The notes beneath the pieces were generated by a model. The model saw only the letters and a list, made by a program, of their open reading frames with translations. It had not been told where the DNA came from and did no database searches. From contig NZ_PISD01000025.1 of NCBI RefSeq assembly GCF_002835735.1, positions 1-63,600 on the forward strand: 63,600 bases of DNA. The letters run 5' to 3'. Positions 58,481-63,600 of this stretch are shown here, one piece after another. The translations under genes were made by a program, and so were the position numbers. Numbering within the stretch: the first letter of the stretch is position 1; every line of letters starts with the position of its first letter. The DNA comes from Cytobacillus horneckiae (GTDB lineage: Bacteria; Bacillota; Bacilli; Bacillales; Cytobacillaceae).

Positions 58481-59560
58481 TCATCCTCCCAACTCTTGAT
58501 CTTCCATTTTTAATCTTTCCCTAATTAATGAAGCCCTTCTAATATCACGTTCAAACGGACGTAACGGACCTCCTGCATACTGTTGTAAAAATCCTGGCTG
58601 CGTTAATACCATTAATTCATTTAATATATTTTTAGAAATGCCTTGAATGTAGTTCATATCTATTCCAAGGCGAACATCTGACAAGCATCGCGCCGCTTCC
58701 TTAGTTTCAATGACTCTGCAATTAGAAAGCGTACCAAAAGAACGGTAGACTCTATCTTCTAATTGTATGTTTGAAGTCTTTGCTAATGCTTCCCTAGCTG
58801 ACCTTTCTTGAGAAATTAATTGGCTGACAACACTAATTAAATCCTCGGCAATATCCTCTTCTGACTTTCCAAGTGTGATTTGGTTAGAGACTTGAAAGAT
58901 GTTACCTAAAGCTTCGCTGCCTTCCCCGTAAATTCCTCTAACAACCAAACCAAGTTGATTGATTGCTGGAATAATTCGATTCATTTGCTGAGTAAGAACT
59001 AAACCAGGAAGGTGCATCATCACCGATGCACGAAGGCCTGTTCCAACATTTGTAGGGCAGCTTGTTAAGTATCCTACCTTTTCATCAAAGGCATAATCTA
59101 TTTCTTCTTCGAGCCAATCATCTATCTCAAAAGCAACACGAAGCGACTCTAACAATTGAAACCCTGGAAATAGACATTGAATACGTATATGGTCTTCTTC
59201 ATTAATCATAATACTCACTTCTTCGTTTTCTGTTAGCAAACAAGCTCCATAACTTGCATTTTCAGCTAAATGTGGACTGATTAAATGCTTTTCCATTAGC
59301 ACTCTTTTTTGTAATGGCTGCAATTCATCCATTAACAGAAGCTCTAAATCACCGAATTTACCAAAAGTTGATTTAGTTATCCGTTCTTTGATGGTCTCTA
59401 TGACAGATTTAGCTTCTTCATTTGAAAAAATGGTAGGAAAATTTACTTGTTTAATATTGCGTGCAAGCCTAATTCTAGAACTCAAAACAATGTCTGAATC
59501 CGGCCCCTCAGAACTCATCCAGGAGCTAACGGCTTGATTCATAAATTTTTCTAATGACAA
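58481..59560 (-). CDS. mcsB: Protein arginine kinase McsB
   Basis: Phosphorylates arginine residues, marking proteins for ClpCP and inactivating CtsR. 359 residues related to phosphagen kinases: SSRIRLARN at 27-35 and the catalytic loop [13 protein letters not shown] with Cys168, plus NEEDH at 120-124 as the acidic catalytic site. The C-terminal pArg-binding region is present. It sits between mcsA and clpC and overlaps neither by more than three bases. Confidence 0.97.
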   Translation of the reverse strand: MSLEKFMNQAVSSWMSSEGPDSDIVLSSRIRLARNIKQVNFPTIFSNEEAKSVIETIKERITKSTFGKFGDLELLLMDELQPLQKRVLMEKHLISPHLAENASYGACLLTENEEVSIMINEEDHIRIQCLFPGFQLLESLRVAFEIDDWLEEEIDYAFDEKVGYLTSCPTNVGTGLRASVMMHLPGLVLTQQMNRIIPAINQLGLVVRGIYGEGSEALGNIFQVSNQITLGKSEEDIAEDLISVVSQLISQERSAREALAKTSNIQLEDRVYRSFGTLSNCRVIETKEAARCLSDVRLGIDMNYIQGISKNILNELMVLTQPGFLQQYAGGPLRPFERDIRRASLIRERLKMEDQELGG

Positions 59561-59562
59561 GC

Positions 59563-60114
59563 TTACTCCCCTCCCTCTTGATGGCCATTCATTTCTTTCT
59601 CAAGCTTTCTAATTTCATCTCTTGTCTCAGCAGCCTTCTCAAATTCTTCTTTTGCTATAAGTTCTTTTAAGTTTGTTTTTAATTCTTCTATTTTTTTTCG
59701 TAGGTGTATACTTCCACCAATCCTCGCAGGCACCTTGCCATTATGGGTCCAGTTTCCGCTATGAAGTCTCTTAACAATCGGCTTAAGCTGTTCTCTAAAG
59801 GCACTGTAACAATGGGCACAACCAAACTTGCCAACCTTTACAAACTGCTGGAATGTCATTGAACATTGCTCGCATTGCAGAACATTAGACTGTTGATCTA
59901 ATGCTGCTTCATTTGCCCCTTGATAGGATGGCTCAATATTAAACAGCCCAGCTAACAGGTTATTAATGGAAAAACCTGATCCACTGCTTAACATAAACAT
60001 ATCGCCATGCTCTTGTGCGCATTTATCACACAAATGGAACTCAGCCTTCTCACCATTCATAATTTTAGTAAAATGCAACGTTGCCGGCCGCTGATTACAC
60101 TCTTGGCATATCAT
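59563..60114 (-). CDS. mcsA: McsB activator McsA
   Basis: Zinc-finger protein that activates McsB and helps target CtsR. 183 residues with four Cys pairs: Cys3/Cys6, Cys29/Cys32, Cys81/Cys84 and Cys99/Cys102, and a UVR motif at about 141-176 that also occurs in UvrB and ClpC. I start at the ATG giving [14 protein letters not shown], seven bases after GAGAGGTG; a GTG three codons earlier overlaps that site. Operon order ctsR-mcsA-mcsB-clpC. Confidence 0.95.
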   Translation of the reverse strand: MICQECNQRPATLHFTKIMNGEKAEFHLCDKCAQEHGDMFMLSSGSGFSINNLLAGLFNIEPSYQGANEAALDQQSNVLQCEQCSMTFQQFVKVGKFGCAHCYSAFREQLKPIVKRLHSGNWTHNGKVPARIGGSIHLRKKIEELKTNLKELIAKEEFEKAAETRDEIRKLEKEMNGHQEGGE

Positions 60115-60144
60115 GTTATTCACCTCTCCAGGTTTTGCTGTACT

Positions 60145-60606
60145 TTATTTATATTTTAGTGTCGTTAACATCGCTATCAACATTCTGGCACGAAGTTCAT
60201 CTCTGTACGGCAATTCGATATAAAGTACTGATCTGTCAATGACGCTCAGCATAATTTTCGCTTCTCTTTCAGTGATAATTTCTTCTTCCACTAAGCGTAT
60301 AATGATGTTCTCTGCGCTGTTTTGCGAAATTCGACTTTGTATAATCGTAATTAACTGATTGATAAGATCTGCGTGATCATAGGCTTGAACCTTCATTATT
60401 CGAATATATCCGCCGCCACCGCGTTTGCTCTCTACTACATATCCTTTTTCAATTGTAAACCGAGTATTTATTACATAATTGATTTGGGAAGGAACACATT
60501 GAAATTTGTCAGCAATCTCACTGCGTTTAATTTCAACAATTTCCCGTTCACTCATCTCCAACACTTTTTTAAGGTAATTTTCAATGATGTCCGATATGTT
60601 TTTCAC
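60145..60606 (-). CDS. ctsR: Class III stress gene repressor CtsR
   Basis: Winged-helix repressor and thermosensor of clp genes. I use the GTG start (MKNISDIIENYLKKVL, 153 residues) behind GGGGGAGG; an ATG 20 codons upstream would begin within the promoter. The DNA-binding helix-turn-helix (SEIADKFQCVPSQINYVINT) and the glycine-rich wing RGGGGYIRI at 62-70, the heat-sensing tetraglycine loop, are intact. It is autoregulated through the heptad operator just upstream. Confidence 0.97.
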   Translation of the reverse strand: MKNISDIIENYLKKVLEMSEREIVEIKRSEIADKFQCVPSQINYVINTRFTIEKGYVVESKRGGGGYIRIMKVQAYDHADLINQLITIIQSRISQNSAENIIIRLVEEEIITEREAKIMLSVIDRSVLYIELPYRDELRARMLIAMLTTLKYK

Positions 60607-60626
60607 CCGGCCTCCCCCTATCTGAC

Positions 60627-60643
60627 TTTGACTATATTTGACA
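60627..60643 (-). promoter_or_regulatory. CtsR operator (tandem heptads)
   Basis: Minus strand: TGTCAAA, three bases, AGTCAAA, directly after the -10 box, with a partial third repeat GTCAGA following. This matches the CtsR consensus of tandem GGTCAAA heptads with a three-base spacer. Confidence 0.93.
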
Positions 60644-60646
60644 TAA

Positions 60647-60676
60647 ATTATACATGATATTTTCATTAAGTTGCAA
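60647..60676 (-). promoter_or_regulatory. Sigma-A promoter of the ctsR operon
   Basis: Minus strand: TTGCAA, 18 bases, consensus TATAAT. The CtsR box lies at the start site, so repressor binding would block transcription initiation. Confidence 0.8.
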
Positions 60677-60694
60677 CGAAGTAGCCTTAATAAT

Positions 60695-60720
60695 TTTCCC
60701 TTATTTTATGATTCTCAAAC
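60695..60720 (-). promoter_or_regulatory. Possible sigma-B promoter upstream of ctsR
   Basis: Minus strand: GTTTGA, 14 bases, GGGAAA, close to the sigma-B consensus GTTTAA/GGGTAT. B. subtilis has a sigma-B promoter at this place; the match here is moderate. Confidence 0.4.
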
Positions 60721-61044
60721 GTAGGAAACAGCAAGTCTTTTATTTTTATGCAGAATTGTGACTTACGCATATTATCATATGAAGGGAAATTGATGAAGTC
60801 ACAAAATGGTGAAAAAAACACCTAATTGAAGAGCAGATAAATTTTTGGGGATTTATCTGTTTAATAAGCTCTCAAGCTAAATTTTATTCATTCTTTTTGT
60901 TACGTGAGTGGAATTTTTGTGCAATGAATATGGGCATCATTTTCACCCTTTCTCTCATTTAGACAAGAAGCTAAGACCTTTAATAAAATAATACTACAAG
61001 AATAAGGTGTTTCTTTACATTACGGTTATCGAGGAGATTTTGCC
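60721..61044. other. Spacer upstream of ctsR
   Basis: AT-rich and gene-free. It holds an inverted repeat CAGATAAAT/ATTTATCTG (60834-60859) without a U-run; its role is unknown. No reading frame with a ribosome binding site is seen on either strand. Confidence 0.5.
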
Positions 61045-61090
61045 AAAAAGCGTCCGATTCTCTTCATATAAGGAGAATCGGACGCTTTTT
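61045..61090. terminator. Bidirectional terminator after the accessory pair
   Basis: A perfect 18-base stem beginning AAAAAGCGTCCGATTCTC with a ten-base loop, flanked by A- and T-runs. It ends the C45-family gene 12 bases after its stop codon and insulates ctsR from read-through. Confidence 0.93.
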
Positions 61091-61102
61091 ATTTTTTCCT
61101 AT

Positions 61103-62212
61103 TCATTGTTCGCTCTTGATTACGCTAAGATTGTATTTTTTGTATTTATTCTGGTTCGCTTTTCCAATACAAAGCTCCATGCTGCGACTGGAAAGGTTCA
61201 TAATGATGGAAAACACCGTTTCCATCCTTCGATGCTCCGGAGCTTTCTTGTTTTCATAATGATTAATCGAGTTCGGAGCGTTGAATTGATCGGATAACCA
61301 GACCTTAAAAGCTTCTGTATCGATTTTCTCCCTTTGATACACCTTGGAATGAATCAGTTGCTCCGCCCTGTTTTTCCTGATCAAGGAATCTTCAAATTTG
61401 AACTCGTTCCGATCCTCGACATTTTCCAAAATATCATTGGATAATATATGGTTCGTATGAACGACCTTCCCCTCATTGGAAGTCAGCATAGCGATTCCAT
61501 ATGGGGAGACCTCGTAATTGGCCACCATTGCTCTCCCCTCACCTTGATCACTTGCAATCATGAAATTTGCTGTAGATGCCAGCTGACCATCCTTTATGTT
61601 CGCAACCGCTTCATGTAAAGAACTGGAATTCAAAACACTTCTTAATCCTAAATGAATCGGCACTTTATTGCTTTTTTTGTTCGTCAGCAAAGCATTCAGA
61701 CAAACCCCAAGTCCAGCTGAGTTGTAGCCAATTTTTCCGATAATGCCTCCCTCTGTAACCATTTGAATCGCAGGTTTCCCTTCCTGCTCGATGTCCAAAA
61801 GAAGAAGGCTTTCTATTTGTGTCGCCTTCCAATCCCAATTCTGTGCAAGGATCGTCTCCGTTGTAAGCGGCGGTATGATGCCGATGGCGGTACAGCCATC
61901 ACTGAAAGGTTTACTTACGTAATTGGCCAATGCGATCTCACTTCTTGCATTCAGGGCAAGGATATCCTCGAAGTCGACTCCTGCCCCTAGAGCGACACCT
62001 TCCATTTCTTCTATGAAATTTTCGTTGTATTGCTCGATTGCCGCCAGATGGGTAAGCGCTTCTTCTCTCGCTTGTTTCCAGCTGATTTTACTATATCCAT
62101 AGAATAGTCCTTCATAGGTCGTAAGGCTTTTCAGGACTTGTTCTCTTCCTTGCTCTCCATGGATTCTGCCAATTTCCCTGTTCGTTCCTTTTAATTTCAA
62201 ATGTTTAATCAT
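61103..62212 (-). CDS. C45-family (isopenicillin-N acyltransferase-like) Ntn hydrolase
   Basis: Members of this family are autoprocessed N-terminal-nucleophile amidases or acyltransferases. The candidate nucleophile is Cys107 in DGCTAIG, where the proenzyme would be cut; NWDW follows at about 123, and the beta-strand blocks EGGIIGKIGYNSAGLGVCLN and HTNHIL are typical. 369 residues from the ATG giving MIKHLKLKGTNREIGRIHGE, preceded by AAAGGATA; an alternative start is eight codons upstream. No signal peptide, so it should be cytoplasmic. It lies 71 bases after the GNAT gene, probably one operon. The substrate is unknown; penicillin chemistry should not be assumed. Confidence 0.88.
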   Translation of the reverse strand: MIKHLKLKGTNREIGRIHGEQGREQVLKSLTTYEGLFYGYSKISWKQAREEALTHLAAIEQYNENFIEEMEGVALGAGVDFEDILALNARSEIALANYVSKPFSDGCTAIGIIPPLTTETILAQNWDWKATQIESLLLLDIEQEGKPAIQMVTEGGIIGKIGYNSAGLGVCLNALLTNKKSNKVPIHLGLRSVLNSSSLHEAVANIKDGQLASTANFMIASDQGEGRAMVANYEVSPYGIAMLTSNEGKVVHTNHILSNDILENVEDRNEFKFEDSLIRKNRAEQLIHSKVYQREKIDTEAFKVWLSDQFNAPNSINHYENKKAPEHRRMETVFSIIMNLSSRSMELCIGKANQNKYKKYNLSVIKSEQ

Positions 62213-62283
62213 AAAATAAGGTATCCTTTCAATCATCAGTAATGATAAGAAATAAGCTCCCTTTGTAGTTGTTATAGTTTAAT

Positions 62284-62934
62284 TCACTCAGTGGTATAAT
62301 CTTCGTTGATCCATTCCATTGATGTCGCATACCCTCTGGAAGCTTCGTCGTCCGGTAAGTAATTCGGAATGATTTCCCTTAAAACAAACCCGTTGTTCTT
62401 TTGAAACGTCATCACAGGGTCGTAAATCTCATCCTTGAGGACCTTTTCCGCATACGCTTGTGCTGACATGAGATGGGAGTATTTATAGTAGTTAGGGATT
62501 CGACCGCCGATGATAATACTCTTCAAATTCAGATCTTTACAAACTTGTTTACGTGCATTATACAATCGTCGGCCAATCTTTAATTTTCGGTAATCGTGGT
62601 GAACGCTCACTTCTACTCCATATAAATTTAGACCTTCGGGATTATGATTCCTGATATACCCATTGTCGGATAACGCTGTATAGGAATGATTATGTGTATA
62701 GTCCTTAAAATTAACGATGAGGCTTGAACAAGAACCGACGACCCTTCCTTTATATTCGATACAGATCTGTCCTTCCGGAAAATTTTTCACCTGACTTTCT
62801 AACTGTTCCTTATTGAAGGAGAAGTCCGGACCGAAGCTGTTTATCGATAGTGCGGCCACCTCAACTAAATCTTCCTCTGTTATCTTCCTGATGACAATTT
62901 CTTTCTCTAGACTGGGTAAATCAATATTGGTCAT
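62284..62934 (-). CDS. GNAT-family N-acetyltransferase related to the YhcX N-domain
   Basis: 216 residues from the ATG giving MTNIDLPSLEKEIVIRK, behind AAAGGAG; a TTG seven codons earlier overlaps that site. The fold is GNAT: VVGSCSSLIVNF (beta4), YGVEVSVHHDYRKLKIGRRLY (acetyl-CoA pyrophosphate loop, with Lys in place of the first Gly of RxxGxG), and IIIGGRIPNYYKYSHLMSAQ. The closest pattern I know is the N-terminal half of YhcX-type proteins, where the domain is fused to a carbon-nitrogen hydrolase of about 300 residues; that half is absent here, as the stop codon is directly followed by the C45 gene. Substrate unknown. Confidence 0.85.
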   Translation of the reverse strand: MTNIDLPSLEKEIVIRKITEEDLVEVAALSINSFGPDFSFNKEQLESQVKNFPEGQICIEYKGRVVGSCSSLIVNFKDYTHNHSYTALSDNGYIRNHNPEGLNLYGVEVSVHHDYRKLKIGRRLYNARKQVCKDLNLKSIIIGGRIPNYYKYSHLMSAQAYAEKVLKDEIYDPVMTFQKNNGFVLREIIPNYLPDDEASRGYATSMEWINEDYTTE

Positions 62935-62969
62935 AAATCCATTCGCTCCTTTCAAATTTATGCTGCGTC

Positions 62970-63065
62970 TTAGTTTCCCATGTTGATGGAAACAAATTTC
63001 TCTTCCAAATATTCCAACAATCCAGATTTTCCACCTTCTTTGCCTATTCCGCTCTCCTTGTAGCT
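62970..63065 (-). pseudogene. C-terminal remnant of an aldehyde dehydrogenase
   Basis: The minus strand reads YKESGIGKEGGKSGLLEYLE and then EKFVSINMGN before a stop. This is the conserved end of NAD(P)-dependent aldehyde dehydrogenases of the succinate-semialdehyde type, where the pattern is GYKxSGxGxEGG. Everything upstream of this about 30-residue tail is missing; the sequence passes directly into the amidohydrolase remnant. There is no start codon or ribosome binding site, so this is a fossil. Confidence 0.75.
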
Positions 63066-63363
63066 CCTGATCTTATTAAAAAGGCATTCGGATAAATATA
63101 CGGATGCTTCTTACGTGTTGTGTGACTTTCTCTCAGTATCAAGGCCATATGGTACGGCTGAATTGACGGTATACCCCTAGTTCTTTAAAGCGAGGAATTT
63201 CAGGTGTAATCACCTCAATATGTTCAAGTGCATGACGTGCATCCCGTCGTCCGTTCAAATCCTAGGTATTTTCGTATAAATCCACCCTCAGGCGAACGGC
63301 ACCGTCATCAATTGTGTGAAAACGAATTTTGAAGCCTTCCTTAATCGCCTCTACTCTATAAAA
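63066..63363 (-). pseudogene. Frameshifted fragment of a YtcJ-like amidohydrolase
   Basis: Three frames together give an amidohydrolase segment. Frame one: FYRVEAIKEGFKIRFHTID and DGAVRLRVDLYENT, an in-frame TAG, then DLNGRRDARHALEHIEVITP and EIPRFKELGV. After a one-base shift: IPSIQPYHMAL. After another: DTERKSHNT. The HTIxDGAVR and RHALEHIEVITPE-IPRFKELGV pattern is typical of YtcJ-type metal-dependent hydrolases. At least one stop and two frameshifts, with both ends missing, show that it is not functional. Confidence 0.75.
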
Positions 63364-63545
63364 TCATTTTATTAATTAAGAATATTTGGAACAATAACAG
63401 TTTTTTTGACAGAAATTTATTCAAAATAGCATAATTTATTCAAGGTTGAATAATAAAAATAATAATTGTAATTCTCATTTTGTAATCGATTTCATAAAAA
63501 TTTCAATAAGAGAAGCGTGGAGCGCCTTGCTCATCGCCTTACAAA
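63364..63545. other. AT-rich spacer after the rRNA operon
   Basis: No gene. It contains a plus-strand TTGACA-18-CATAAT pair (63406-63435) that faces the rRNA operon and no reading frame, and near 63508-63533 the string GCGTGGAGCGCCTTGCTCATCG, here given only in part as GAGCGCCTTGCTCATCGCC, resembles a left arm of the 126-bp palindromic repeat. Confidence 0.4.
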
Positions 63546-63574
63546 CAAAAAAAGAGCACCTCTACAGGTACTCT
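63546..63574 (-). terminator. Terminator of the rRNA operon
   Basis: Minus strand: AGAGTACC, six-base loop, GGTGCTCT, then TTTTTTTGTTTG, starting eight bases after the 5S rRNA end. Confidence 0.9.
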
Positions 63575-63582
63575 CTTCAATT

Positions 63583-63600
63583 TGCCCGGCAACGTCCTAC
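63583..63600 (-). rRNA. rrf: 5S ribosomal RNA, 3' end only (cut by window edge)
   Basis: The last 18 bases read GTAGGACGTTGCCGGGCA on the minus strand, the conserved 3' end of Bacillaceae 5S rRNA, followed by a terminator. The rest of the rRNA operon lies beyond the window. An rRNA operon upstream of ctsR matches the B. subtilis layout. Confidence 0.85.

Noticed and set aside
60834..60859. Hairpin CAGATAAAT/ATTTATCTG as a terminator
   Set aside because: No U-run follows on the minus strand and only a weak one on the plus strand, where there is no gene to end.
61007..61297. 96-codon plus-strand frame near 61.0-61.3 kb
   Set aside because: It spans the bidirectional terminator and the antisense of the C45 gene, and has no ribosome binding site.
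63406..63435. Plus-strand TTGACA-18-CATAAT as a working promoter
   Set aside because: It faces into the rRNA operon with no gene to serve, and the surrounding sequence is so AT-rich that such matches are expected by chance.
63440..63490. A Fur-box-like AT-rich palindrome near 63.46 kb
   Set aside because: Only a loose match to the 7-1-7 consensus and no iron-related gene next to it.

Overview
The window is core chromosome of a low-GC Gram-positive bacterium of the Bacillaceae (Bacillus in the broad sense). The basis is gene order and protein sequence: the block from the end of an rRNA operon through ctsR-mcsA-mcsB-clpC-radA-disA-yacL-ispDF-gltX-cysES-mrnC-rlmB-rae1-sigH-rpmGB-secE-nusG-rplKAJL-rsmC-rpoBC-rplGB-rpsLG-fusA-tuf to the S10/spc/alpha ribosomal operons, ecfA1A2T, truA and rplM-rpsI matches the Bacillus subtilis arrangement. 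Nearly everything is on the minus strand, so transcription runs from high to low coordinates. I cannot name the species.

Layout from right to left, in the direction of transcription. 63600-62970: the 3' tip of a 5S rRNA and its terminator, then an AT-rich spacer and two decayed gene remnants (a YtcJ-like amidohydrolase and the tail of an aldehyde dehydrogenase). 62934-61103: an accessory pair, a GNAT acetyltransferase and a C45/isopenicillin-N-acyltransferase-like Ntn hydrolase, closed by a strong terminator. 60720-52044: the CtsR heat-shock operon with a tandem CtsR heptad operator, then radA, disA and yacL. 51951-43090: isoprenoid (ispD, ispF), aminoacyl-tRNA (gltX, cysS), cysteine (cysE, behind a T-box), RNA processing, sigH, rpmGB and secE. 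42875-26034: nusG, stalk and L11/L1 proteins, RNA polymerase beta and beta', and the str operon. 19729-4810: the S10-spc-alpha ribosomal protein superoperon. 4285-1: the ECF vitamin-transport module, truA, rplM and the start of rpsI.

The one clear departure in the core is 20058-25690. A plus-strand methionine module (SAM-I riboswitch, yitJ, metH) sits between tuf and rpsJ, converges on tuf at a near-perfect bidirectional terminator, and runs divergently from the S10 promoters.

I read many regulatory elements directly: sigma-A type promoters before most transcription units, an L10 leader with attenuator, a probable L13 leader, a Cys T-box, a SAM-I riboswitch, a CtsR operator and about a dozen intrinsic terminators. 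Two repeat families stand out. One is a palindromic family with a 126-bp period, tandem between gltX and the T-box, with a diverged copy between rplK and rplA. The other is a 51-bp hairpin repeat downstream of metH. I found no CRISPR array, prophage, insertion sequence with a transposase, or convincing new multigene system; the most unusual material is the repeats, the methionine insertion and the accessory/decayed genes next to the rRNA operon.
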